From an uncultured Eubacteriales bacterium (lineage in GTDB: Bacteria > Bacillota_A > Clostridia > Christensenellales > Aristaeellaceae), in contig CADBLV010000186.1 in assembly GCA_902795555.1 (NCBI GenBank), positions 1-9,436 of the forward strand: 9,436 nucleotides of DNA, in the 5' to 3' direction. A model generated the notes under the pieces. It was not told the origin of the DNA, searched no databases, and saw nothing but the letters and a program-made list of their open reading frames with translations. The position numbers were made by a program, and so were the translations under genes. Positions 1 through 6,559 of this stretch are shown here, in pieces; the stretch's first letter is position 1; the number at the start of each line of letters is the position of its first letter.

Positions 1-698
1 GACATATCTTCACCCGGCTGATTGACCGGAATACCACCATCCCCACCAGCAAGAGCCAGGTGTTCTCAACGGCGGCGGATGGCCAGACCACGGTAGAAAT
101 CCATGTTCTGCAGGGCGAACGTCAGATGGCTTATGACAATAAGACCCTTGGCCGCTTCCAGCTGACCGGCATCGCGCCCGCCCCCCGCGGCGTCCCGCAG
201 ATCGAGGTGACCTTCAGCATCGACAACAACGGCATCGTGAACGTGTCCGCCAAGGACAAAGCCACGAACAACGAGCAGAAGATCACCATCACCGCCAGCA
301 CAAACCTGAGCGAGGAGGAGATCAACCAGCGCGTGAAGGAAGCCGAGCAGTATGCGGAGCAGGATAAGAAGCGCAAGGAAGAAGCGGAAACCCTGAACCG
401 GGCCGACAGCCTGATCTACGAGACGGAGAAGACGATTCGTGAGAACGGCGACAAGCTGTCCGACGAAGATAAGAACACGGTTCAGAATGAAATCGACGCA
501 TTCAAGAAGGTGCGGGAAGGGAACAATACCGAAGAGATCAAGAACGCCATGGAAGGCTTCACCCAGAAGGTGTACGCGATCTTTGGCAAGATCTATCAGC
601 AGGCGCCCGGCGCACAGGGATCCCCTGACGCGGATGCACCGCAGCCCGGCACCACCAATGACGACGGCAGTGTGAACGCCGACGGCAGCGTAGAATAA
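1..698 (+). CDS. dnaK: Chaperone protein DnaK (Hsp70), C-terminal part only
   Basis: This is the 3' end of an Hsp70 gene, open at the window's left edge. Reading from base 3 gives 231 residues before TAA. DnaK is the cytoplasmic ATP-dependent chaperone that binds exposed hydrophobic peptides and works with DnaJ and GrpE. The nucleotide-binding domain is outside the window. The visible part begins at the substrate-binding domain, with the family signatures [42 protein letters not shown] and VSAKDKAT, followed by the charged helical lid ([20 protein letters not shown] onward). The tail is odd. After a short linker rich in Ala, Pro and Gly it ends [13 protein letters not shown], which matches the usual acidic Hsp70 tail (V-D-A-D/E-Y/F-E-x-V) only weakly. 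dnaJ follows 226 nt downstream in the same direction. Identity is certain. The CIRCE operator expected for such operons would lie upstream and is not visible. Confidence 0.97.
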   Translation, partial: HIFTRLIDRNTTIPTSKSQVFSTAADGQTTVEIHVLQGERQMAYDNKTLGRFQLTGIAPAPRGVPQIEVTFSIDNNGIVNVSAKDKATNNEQKITITASTNLSEEEINQRVKEAEQYAEQDKKRKEEAETLNRADSLIYETEKTIRENGDKLSDEDKNTVQNEIDAFKKVREGNNTEEIKNAMEGFTQKVYAIFGKIYQQAPGAQGSPDADAPQPGTTNDDGSVNADGSVE

Positions 699-753
699 TT
701 CAGACGGAACAGATCCCTTTCTTCCCTTCCCATAAATGAGACATATTTTGCCC

Positions 754-782
754 CTGAACGCGAAGCGGAGTGGCTGTAAAAT
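754..782 (+). promoter_or_regulatory. Possible weak internal promoter for dnaJ
   Basis: TAAAAT at 777-782 matches five of six bases of the sigma-A -10 box. Seventeen bases upstream, CTGAAC (754-759) matches only three of six -35 positions. A better TTGCCC at 748-753 has a spacer of 23, which is too long. If used, it would give dnaJ its own transcript with a leader of roughly 135 nt. The evidence is weak and could be chance. Confidence 0.22.
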
Positions 783-858
783 AGTCATCCGGCACGAAAT
801 GGCAGAGGTGAGCTGCCGCTCACAGAGGAGAAGGGAAGAGGGAAAGTGAAAGAACTTC

Positions 859-905
859 CACAGGAGCAAGCCCGCCACTGGTTTCAGAGGTGGGCTTGCC
901 CTGTG
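859..905 (+). promoter_or_regulatory. Strong RNA hairpin just upstream of the dnaJ ribosome binding site
   Basis: CACAGG (859-864) pairs with CCTGTG (900-905), and after one bulged A (865) GCAAGCCCGCC (866-876) pairs with GGTGGGCTTGC (889-899). This gives 17 pairs, one of them G-U, around a 12-nt loop. The stem ends six bases before the Shine-Dalgarno sequence. No T-run follows it (AAAACC instead), so it is not an ordinary rho-independent terminator. Plausible roles are a stability or processing element, or control of ribosome access to dnaJ. The stem is seen directly; the role is inferred. Confidence 0.6.
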
Positions 906-911
906 AAAACC

Positions 912-927
912 GAGGTGATCCAATTTG
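912..927 (+). promoter_or_regulatory. Extended Shine-Dalgarno and TTG start of dnaJ
   Basis: GAGGTGATC (912-920) is complementary over nine bases to the conserved 3' end of bacterial 16S rRNA. Four bases later is TTG (925-927), which begins the conserved DnaJ N-terminus ([11 protein letters not shown]). No in-frame ATG or GTG gives a correct N-terminus, so this site decides the start. The long match plausibly compensates for the weak TTG codon. Confidence 0.85.
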
Positions 928-2055
928 GCAAACAAACGAGATTACTATGAAGTGCTGGGCGTCGCAAAAAACGCGACAGACGATGAAATTAAAAAGGCCT
1001 ATCGAAAAAAAGCCAAGGAATGTCATCCGGATCTGCATCCGGACGACAAAAGCGCCGCGGAACGATTCAAAGAGCTGAATGAAGCGAATGAAGTGCTTTC
1101 CGATCCTCAGAAACGCGCCCGCTACGACCAGTTTGGCTTTGAGGATCCCATGGGCGGCATGGGAGCGAACGGGAATCCCTTCGGTGGCTTTGATTTCGGC
1201 GGCATGGGCGGCATGGGAGATATCTTCGATCAGCTGTTTAACGGCGGCATGGGCGGAAGAACCTCCAGAAATCAGGGGCCTGTAGCCGGCAATGATCTGC
1301 GATATGAACTGCATATCACATTTGAAGAAGCAGCCAAAGGATGCCAGAAGAGCTTTGAGATTTATCGTAATGAGCTTTGCGAAACCTGTAAGGGAACGGG
1401 GGCAAAGCCGGGCACTGCTCCGGTCACCTGTCCCACCTGCCAGGGCACCGGCCAGGTCCGTCAGTCCGGAGGATGGATGACAACGGTGCGCACCTGCTCC
1501 GCCTGCGGCGGCACGGGCAAGATGATCAAGGATAAATGTGCTTCCTGCGGCGGTTCCGGACGCGTGCGGAAAAAGCGCACGGTTACGGTGAAAGTGCCCG
1601 CGGGCATCGATCACGGCCAGACCATCATTATGAACGGCCAGGGAGAACCCGGTCTGCGGGGCGGCCCCGCCGGCGATCTGTATATTGTTGTCGGCGTCAA
1701 GCCCCATAAGCTCTTCAAACGCGATGGCTTCAATCTCCTGCTGGAAATGCCTGTCAGCTTTGTGACGGCGGCTCTGGGCGGTGATCTGGAAGTTCCGACG
1801 CTGAGTGGGCCGATCAAGTATCGAATTCCGGAAGGAACTCAGCCCGGAACAGAATTCCGCATCAAAGGAAACGGGATCCAGCAGCTGCGGGGCTCCGGGA
1901 AAGGAGATCTGATTCTCCGTGTTAAGGTCGAAATTCCCAAGCGACTGAATAACAGGCAAAAGGAATTACTGCGCCAGTTTGAGTCAACCACCTCCGACCG
2001 GGAGTATGACAACCGGAAGGGCTTTATGGACCGCGTGAAGGAGCTTTTCTCCTGA
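925..2055 (+). CDS. dnaJ: Chaperone protein DnaJ (Hsp40)
   Basis: This encodes the cytoplasmic J-domain co-chaperone that delivers unfolded proteins to DnaK and stimulates its ATPase. It is 376 residues long, normal for type I DnaJ. The J-domain occupies about residues 5-70, with the essential HPD triad at 34-36. A Gly/Phe/Met-rich linker follows (about 75-120, with repeated GGMG units). The zinc domain carries all four CxxCxGxG repeats, starting at about residues 152 (CETCKGTG), 169 (CPTCQGTG), 191 (CSACGGTG) and 205 (CASCGGSG). The C-terminal substrate-binding domains follow, with [16 protein letters not shown] and [17 protein letters not shown]. The start is TTG, preceded by a nine-base Shine-Dalgarno match. 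It lies downstream of dnaK, as in most hrcA-grpE-dnaK-dnaJ operons, but separated by a long structured spacer. A small membrane-protein gene starts 40 nt after its stop. Nothing in the protein looks damaged. Confidence 0.98.
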   Translation: MANKRDYYEVLGVAKNATDDEIKKAYRKKAKECHPDLHPDDKSAAERFKELNEANEVLSDPQKRARYDQFGFEDPMGGMGANGNPFGGFDFGGMGGMGDIFDQLFNGGMGGRTSRNQGPVAGNDLRYELHITFEEAAKGCQKSFEIYRNELCETCKGTGAKPGTAPVTCPTCQGTGQVRQSGGWMTTVRTCSACGGTGKMIKDKCASCGGSGRVRKKRTVTVKVPAGIDHGQTIIMNGQGEPGLRGGPAGDLYIVVGVKPHKLFKRDGFNLLLEMPVSFVTAALGGDLEVPTLSGPIKYRIPEGTQPGTEFRIKGNGIQQLRGSGKGDLILRVKVEIPKRLNNRQKELLRQFESTTSDREYDNRKGFMDRVKELFS

Positions 2056-2095
2056 TCTGTAAAGCAGGGAACCCGGCCGAAAAGGAGGGGGAGCG

Positions 2096-2419
2096 ATGGG
2101 CCGATATTTTAACCATCCCGATAAAGATCCTCTTCCGGATGAACCAATCCTTCCGGAAACGGATCCCTATGCATACGAAGATGACGGTTTCGATGATCCT
2201 GATGAGGAGTGGGAGGAAGAAGAGGAATCTCCCGATACGCCCGAAGAAGGAGAACGTAAAAAAAAGCGGATTCGCATTGCCTATGGCGCGGGTAATCTTG
2301 GCGCCGTGGTTCTGGGCGTTGTGGCGATTCTGATTCTGCTCACTTTGCTTCTGAGCATGATCCATTTTCTTCTTTCCGATCTCACCCGAAATCTCACCCT
2401 TTTCCAGACGCAGCTGTAA
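2096..2419 (+). CDS. Hypothetical acidic single-pass membrane protein
   Basis: I do not recognise this 107-residue protein. A strong ribosome binding site (AAGGAGG, 2082-2088) sits seven bases before ATG 2096. Its TAA overlaps an ATG by one base (TAATG), just before the desulfurase gene, so co-translation with its neighbours is likely. The first 53 residues are Pro-rich and very acidic: 23 of residues 9-53 are Asp or Glu, including a run of five Glu at 40-44. Then comes a basic patch RKKKRIR (54-60) and one hydrophobic segment at about 68-93, leaving a short C-terminal tail. The positive-inside rule predicts the acidic part in the cytoplasm and about 14 residues outside. There is no signal peptidase site or catalytic motif. 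Its position between dnaJ and a cysteine desulfurase may be operon membership without functional linkage. Expression looks credible; function is unknown. Confidence 0.82.
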   Translation: MGRYFNHPDKDPLPDEPILPETDPYAYEDDGFDDPDEEWEEEEESPDTPEEGERKKKRIRIAYGAGNLGAVVLGVVAILILLTLLLSMIHFLLSDLTRNLTLFQTQL

Positions 2420-2420
2420 T

Positions 2421-2439
2421 GGAAGGAGCCGTATCGATG
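2421..2439 (+). promoter_or_regulatory. Ribosome binding site deciding the desulfurase start
   Basis: AAGGAG at 2423-2428 lies eight bases before ATG 2437. An earlier in-frame ATG at 2419 overlaps the previous stop codon, but it precedes this Shine-Dalgarno and has no good one of its own at normal distance. Starting at 2437 gives MNHRIYLDYAATTP, the usual N-terminus of NifS/IscS proteins, so 2437 is preferred. Confidence 0.75.
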
Positions 2440-3588
2440 AACCATCGGATCTATCTGGATTACGCGGCAACCACGCCGCTTTCCAGGGCAGCCGGGGAAG
2501 CAATGCTTCCCTGGCTGACAGACTATTTTGGCAACCCTTCCAGTGTTCATTCATTCGGTCGGGATGCCCGAAAAGCGCTGCAAACAGCCCGGCGTCAGGT
2601 AGCTGAAGCAATCGGCGCCGATCCATCTGAAATCTATTTCACCTCCGGAGGCGCCGAAAGCGATAACTGGGCGATCAAAGGTGTCGCCTTTGCCCGACGA
2701 GCCGCCGGTAATCATCTGATCACGACAGCCATCGAGCACCATGCGGTGCTGAATGCCTGTAAGTGGCTGGAAAAACAGGGATTTGAGGTCACTTATCTTC
2801 CGGTGGATCCCGATGGCTTCGTATCGCCCGATCAGGTTGAAAAGGCAATCACCGACCGCACGATCCTGATCAGCGTCATGTGTGCCAATAATGAAATCGG
2901 CACCATCGAACCGATTTCCGAAATCGGCCGGGTGGCTGCCGCCCGCCATATTCCGTTTCATACGGACGCCGTGCAGGCTGTTGGAGCGATGAAGCTGGAC
3001 GTTCGGGAGATGCAGGTGGACATGCTGAGTCTGAGCGGTCATAAGCTGCATGGCCCCAAAGGCGTCGGCGCTCTCTATCTTCGAACCGGCACACACATCG
3101 ATCCCCTGATTCACGGCGGTGGACAGGAGCGTGGGCTTCGGGCCGGAACGGAGCATGTCGCCGGGGCTGTGGGCCTGGGCGTCGCTGTGGCAGAAAGCTG
3201 TGCCTGCATGGAAGAAACGAACCGGCGTGTTTCCGCTCTGCGCGACAGCCTGGTGGAAGGGATCCTTGCCAGAATCCCCGACGTTCGTCTGAACGGACCT
3301 GTTTCCAGCCGCCTACCCGGGAATGCGAATTTTTCCTTTGCCGGCGTGGAAGGGGAGTCCCTCCTCCTTCGGCTGGATCTTGCTGGAATCGCCTGTTCTT
3401 CCGGCAGCGCCTGTACGTCCGGATCCATGGACCCAAGCCATGTTCTTCGGGCCATCGGCCTGTGCGAAGAGGAAGCGAACGGTTCTGTCCGCATGACGCT
3501 GGGAAGGGAAACCACGGCAGAAGAAATACAGGAAGTCCTTCGTATCCTTCCTGAAACCGTAGACCATCTTCGTGCCCTGCACAGATAG
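2437..3588 (+). CDS. Cysteine desulfurase, NifS/IscS family (group I)
   Basis: This PLP-dependent enzyme converts L-cysteine to alanine and passes the sulfur, as a persulfide, to Fe-S cluster scaffolds or tRNA thiolation enzymes in the cytoplasm. It has 383 residues, close to Firmicutes NifS-like proteins and a little shorter than E. coli IscS. Visible features are the N-terminal YLDYAATTP, EHH (100-102; His101 is the expected cofactor-stacking residue), Asp177 and Gln180 in TDAVQAVG, the PLP lysine Lys203 in SGHKLHGPKG, and the catalytic Cys326 in SSGSACTSG, typical of group I enzymes with the mobile loop. VRMTLGR follows near the end. No iscU, iscR, thiI or mnmA lies next to it, so its sulfur acceptor cannot be told from context; I leave the symbol blank because nifS, iscS and similar names imply a pathway. 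It appears to be the last gene of the dnaJ block, with a terminator about 50 nt downstream. Confidence 0.95.
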   Translation: MNHRIYLDYAATTPLSRAAGEAMLPWLTDYFGNPSSVHSFGRDARKALQTARRQVAEAIGADPSEIYFTSGGAESDNWAIKGVAFARRAAGNHLITTAIEHHAVLNACKWLEKQGFEVTYLPVDPDGFVSPDQVEKAITDRTILISVMCANNEIGTIEPISEIGRVAAARHIPFHTDAVQAVGAMKLDVREMQVDMLSLSGHKLHGPKGVGALYLRTGTHIDPLIHGGGQERGLRAGTEHVAGAVGLGVAVAESCACMEETNRRVSALRDSLVEGILARIPDVRLNGPVSSRLPGNANFSFAGVEGESLLLRLDLAGIACSSGSACTSGSMDPSHVLRAIGLCEEEANGSVRMTLGRETTAEEIQEVLRILPETVDHLRALHR

Positions 3589-3638
3589 GTCAGAAATCAC
3601 TGCTGCCTGAACCGCTATGACCCACTACTGCCTTATTC

Positions 3639-3675
3639 AGCCCACGAAATGGCGCTTTTTCGTGGGTTGTTTTTA
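3639..3675 (+). terminator. Rho-independent terminator after the desulfurase gene
   Basis: AGCCCACGAAA (3639-3649) pairs with TTTCGTGGGTT (3658-3668) over 11 pairs with one G-T, around an eight-base loop. A T-rich tail (TTGTTTTT, 3667-3674) follows directly. It sits about 50 nt after the desulfurase stop and immediately before the priA promoter, separating two transcription units. Confidence 0.87.
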
Positions 3676-3695
3676 TGCTGATAAAACAGTATAAT
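3667..3695 (+). promoter_or_regulatory. Sigma-A-type promoter of the priA-def-fmt-rsmB cluster
   Basis: TTGTTT (3667-3672) and a perfect TATAAT (3690-3695) are 17 bases apart. A second TATAAT overlaps at 3695-3700, but its -35 position is poor. The -35 lies inside the T-rich tail of the preceding terminator. The expected start is near 3702, giving a leader of about 30 nt before priA. The -35 matches only in its TTG half; the consensus -10 and the exact spacing carry the call. Confidence 0.75.
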
Positions 3696-3731
3696 ATAAT
3701 TTGCTTTACGGACAGGGAGGGAGGAGAAACC

Positions 3732-5972
3732 ATGTTCTGCCAGGTCATTGTGGATATTGCCCACGATCGGGTGGCCAGGCCCTTCCTGTACAGGATTCCC
3801 GAAGGCATGACATTGCAGCGTGGGCAGCGGGTGCTGGTTCCCTTTGGCCCACGAAAGACCGAGGGTGTTGTGCTGAATCAGACCCCGGCGGTGGACGATG
3901 GCCTTTCTCCGGAAAAAATCCGGGACGTGATTGCGCCGTTGGAGGATTTTGCCGCCATTCCTCCTGAATTGATGGATCTGGCAGAGGAGCTGGCCCGAAA
4001 AACCCATTCTCCCCTGGCGGAAACGATTCGTCTCATGATGCCGGCCCAGATGCGCGGCGGTCGGGTGAAGCCACGCACGGAAAAGCGATATCGACTGCTT
4101 GTGAATCATCAGGAAGCAGAACGGATCCTGGCCGAGGCCAGGCGTGAAACCAGGCGCACACAGGTGATCCGCCTGCTTCTGGACGGTCGGGAAAGAAGCC
4201 GGGGGGAGATCTCGGAAGCTGTTCCCGGAGGAGCAGCGGTTCTGACGGAAATGATCCGGGACGAGATTATCGGATTCCGGGAGACAGAGGTCCTTCGGAC
4301 GCCGGATGCGGCCGGAAGCGGGTTAAGCGCGACAGATCCCGGATTTACGCTTACGCCATGCCAGCAGGAAGCGCTGGGAATCATTCTTCCCGCCGTGGAA
4401 AAGGGGGATGGATGTTTTCTGATTCACGGCGTAACCAGCAGCGGGAAGACCGAAGTGTTCATGGCAGCCGTGCGGAAGGTTTTGTCTCTGGGCCGGAGCG
4501 CAATCATGCTCGTGCCGGAAATCGCCCTGACTCCCCAGATGGTTTCCTGGTTCCGCTCCCGGTTTGGGTCTCAGGCGGCTGTCATCCATTCCCGCCTCAG
4601 CGCCGGAGAACGCTATGACGAATGGCGGCGGATTCGCAGGGGGGACGCACGGATTGTGATCGGAGCCCGCAGCGCGGTTTTCTCCCCTGTGCGGGATCTC
4701 GGGCTCATCGTGGTGGACGAGGAGCATGAGAGCACTTATTTCAGCGACCGCCGGCCGCAGTACGATGCCCGTGAAGTTGCTGAAAGCCGATGTCAAAGAG
4801 AAGGAGCTTCGCTGATCCTGGCCAGCGCCACGCCAAGCATACTCAGCTTTGCCCGGGCAAGACGCGGAGATTTCACCCTCATCGAGATGCCGCAGCGGGC
4901 GAACGGGCGTCCTCTTCCGGAGGTGACGCTGGTGGACATGCGGCAGGAGCTGGAGGAAGGAAATCGTTCCATTTTCAGCCGGGAAATGAAGAAAGCGCTG
5001 AAGGAGTGCGTTTCCCGGGGGGAACAGGCCATGCTGCTGATGAATCGGCGGGGATATCATTCCTTTGTTTCATGCCGAAGCTGCGGGAAGGTGATCCGCT
5101 GCCCCCGATGTGATCTGAGCCTGACCTATCATGCGGAAGGACGGCTGCAGTGCCATTACTGCGGCCACCTTGAGCCGCCCCCCGTCGTTTGTCCCGAATG
5201 CGGCAGCCGCTTCATTCGATATTTCGGCGCGGGAACGCAGCAGGTGGAAGCAGAGGTGGCAAAACTGATCCCGGGCGTAGCGACAGTTCGCATGGATCAC
5301 GATACGACCGGGGGAAAGGATGGACATCGAAAGACGCTGGAGATTTTCCGCTCCGGCCGGGCTTCCGTGCTGATCGGTACCCAGATGATCGCCAAAGGTC
5401 TGGATTTTCCCGGGGTAACGCTGGTGGGCGTTGTAGCGGCGGATATCACCCTGAATCTGCCGGACTATCGTTCACGGGAGCGGACGTTTCAGCTGCTGAC
5501 CCAGGCGGCAGGACGAGCCGGACGCGGACGACAACCCGGACGGGTGATTATTCAGACCTACCGTCCGGAAGACGATACCCTGTGCCTGGCCGCAAGACAG
5601 GATTTTCGGGCCTTTTTTGAGAAAGAGTTTCTGCGTCGCAGGCGCGGGCTGTATCCACCCTTTACGGTGATGGCCAGGGTGCTGTGCGAAAGCAGGAATG
5701 AAGAAGAGGCGGAGCAGGCTTCCCGGGAAATAGAGATGGCTATTCACACCGCCTTGCAGGATCATCCGTCCTGGGGGAAAAAGCTTCTGATGATCACCCG
5801 GGATACGCCGCCGGCCGAGATGCTCAAAGGGGCACACAGACGGCAGGTGTTCCTGAAAATGCTAAAGAGCCCGGAGGCGGATGAGATGCTGGCGGAAATC
5901 ACGATGCTGGCGGATCGACATGATTTCCGTGCGGTCGTTCGTCTGGAAATGAACCCTGTCAGCATGCTGTGA
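3732..5972 (+). CDS. priA: Primosomal protein N', replication restart DEAH helicase
   Basis: PriA is a 3'-5' DNA helicase that recognises stalled or collapsed replication forks and reloads the replicative helicase. The protein has 746 residues, normal for the family. The N-terminal DNA-binding domain (about 1-100) shows FCQVIVDIA, FLYRIPEG and GQRVLVPFG. The helicase core has Walker A GVTSSGKTE from Gly233, DEEH from Asp329, GTQMIAKGLDFPGVTLVGVVAAD, and motif VI QAAGRAGRGR from Gln591. Between the core motifs lies the zinc-binding insertion at 448-490, with eight cysteines in four CxxC pairs. The chosen ATG has GGAGG (3720-3724) seven bases upstream. An in-frame ATG at 3675 would place translation across the promoter and terminator tail, so it is rejected. 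In Bacillus and Clostridia priA typically heads the def-fmt-rsmB cluster, as here. The coaBC gene that often precedes it is absent; the desulfurase gene occupies that place. Confidence 0.97.
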   Translation: MFCQVIVDIAHDRVARPFLYRIPEGMTLQRGQRVLVPFGPRKTEGVVLNQTPAVDDGLSPEKIRDVIAPLEDFAAIPPELMDLAEELARKTHSPLAETIRLMMPAQMRGGRVKPRTEKRYRLLVNHQEAERILAEARRETRRTQVIRLLLDGRERSRGEISEAVPGGAAVLTEMIRDEIIGFRETEVLRTPDAAGSGLSATDPGFTLTPCQQEALGIILPAVEKGDGCFLIHGVTSSGKTEVFMAAVRKVLSLGRSAIMLVPEIALTPQMVSWFRSRFGSQAAVIHSRLSAGERYDEWRRIRRGDARIVIGARSAVFSPVRDLGLIVVDEEHESTYFSDRRPQYDAREVAESRCQREGASLILASATPSILSFARARRGDFTLIEMPQRANGRPLPEVTLVDMRQELEEGNRSIFSREMKKALKECVSRGEQAMLLMNRRGYHSFVSCRSCGKVIRCPRCDLSLTYHAEGRLQCHYCGHLEPPPVVCPECGSRFIRYFGAGTQQVEAEVAKLIPGVATVRMDHDTTGGKDGHRKTLEIFRSGRASVLIGTQMIAKGLDFPGVTLVGVVAADITLNLPDYRSRERTFQLLTQAAGRAGRGRQPGRVIIQTYRPEDDTLCLAARQDFRAFFEKEFLRRRRGLYPPFTVMARVLCESRNEEEAEQASREIEMAIHTALQDHPSWGKKLLMITRDTPPAEMLKGAHRRQVFLKMLKSPEADEMLAEITMLADRHDFRAVVRLEMNPVSML

Positions 5973-6058
5973 TTCCCGTGAAACACATGGGTTCAGAACC
6001 CCACCTCGGAAAACAGCAGGTTACAAAATAAGGTTATGACGGAAAAGAGGTTGAAAAA

Positions 6059-6559
6059 ATGGCAACAAGAAAAATCATCAAAGAAGGGGATCCGAGCCTG
6101 CGGAAGATCTGCCGCCGGCAGGAGAAATTCGATCTCCGGCTGAAGATGCTTCTGCAGGACATGGCTGACACGATGTACAAAGCGGAAGGCGTCGGCCTGG
6201 CCGCTCCGCAGGTAGGTATTCTTAAGCGCATCGCAGTCGTGGACGTCAGCGAAGATCACTCCGGGCTGATTGAGATGATTAATCCGGAAGTGATCGGCAC
6301 AGAAGGTGAACAGACCGGCCGGGAAGGCTGCCTGAGCGTTCCCGGACGCCAGGGTGTCGTCACCCGGCCCATGCGGGTTCGCTTCCGCTATCAGAACCGG
6401 AAGGGCGAGACTGTGGAGCGGGAGGCGGAAGGCTTTGAAGCCCGGGCCGTATGTCACGAAATCGATCATCTGGATGGAACGCTGTATATTGATAAAATGG
6501 TGCGGGAACTGACGCAGGAAGAAATCGAAGGACATATTCCGGAGGACGATGCACAGTGA
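6059..6559 (+). CDS. def: Peptide deformylase
   Basis: This metalloenzyme removes the formyl group from the N-terminal methionine of nascent proteins at the ribosome exit. It has 166 residues, a normal bacterial length. All three family motifs are intact: GVGLAAPQ (44-51), EGCLS (89-93, metal ligand Cys91) and HEIDH (133-137, ligands His133 and His137, catalytic Glu134). AGAGG-like bases (6046-6050) lie eight bases before ATG 6059. It is 86 nt after priA and its TGA overlaps the fmt GTG by four bases, which suggests translational coupling of the enzyme that removes formyl groups with the one that adds them. Confidence 0.97.
   Translation: MATRKIIKEGDPSLRKICRRQEKFDLRLKMLLQDMADTMYKAEGVGLAAPQVGILKRIAVVDVSEDHSGLIEMINPEVIGTEGEQTGREGCLSVPGRQGVVTRPMRVRFRYQNRKGETVEREAEGFEARAVCHEIDHLDGTLYIDKMVRELTQEEIEGHIPEDDAQ

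Larger units (their letters stand above)
699..924 (+). other. Structured dnaK-dnaJ spacer / dnaJ leader
   Basis: This 226-nt stretch has no convincing ORF. It holds a pyrimidine run (715-731), a weak promoter-like pair (754-782), two overlapping and mutually exclusive small hairpins (801-805 with 813-817, or 808-813 with 818-823), a purine-rich run (824-846), a strong hairpin (859-905) and the dnaJ ribosome binding site. The pyrimidine run can pair with the purine run: 717-729 with 830-842, 13 pairs including two G-U, of which the nine inner pairs are all Watson-Crick. GAGGTG occurs three times, at 805, 887 and 912; only the last precedes a real start, and the middle one is buried in the hairpin's 3' arm. 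The spacer looks like a regulatory or mRNA-processing leader. That is inference from structure only, and I recognise no known riboswitch class. Confidence 0.5.

Noticed and set aside
699..924. CIRCE/HrcA operator or known riboswitch in the dnaK-dnaJ spacer
   Set aside because: No TTAGCACTC...GAGTGCTAA inverted repeat is present, and the helices match no riboswitch class I can recognise.
66..935. Long minus-strand ORF (289 codons) opposite dnaK and the spacer
   Set aside because: It mirrors dnaK codons, has no recognisable protein features and no suitable ribosome binding site; antisense frames in GC-rich genes often stay open.
890..1078. Small out-of-frame ORF near an SD-like GAGGTG at 887
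   Set aside because: Its SD-like sequence is inside a strong hairpin and the frame overlaps the J-domain code; no sign of a real peptide.
820..1959. Minus-strand ORF of 379 codons opposite dnaJ
   Set aside because: It lies almost entirely antisense to an unmistakable dnaJ and shows no domain pattern, so I treat it as a shadow frame.
2419..2436. Desulfurase start at ATG 2419
   Set aside because: It overlaps the previous stop and lacks a properly placed ribosome binding site; ATG 2437 has one and gives the family's usual N-terminus.
5988..6003. Small hairpin after priA as a possible terminator
   Set aside because: The stem is only about five pairs with a three-base loop and no T-run follows; def most likely continues in the same transcript.
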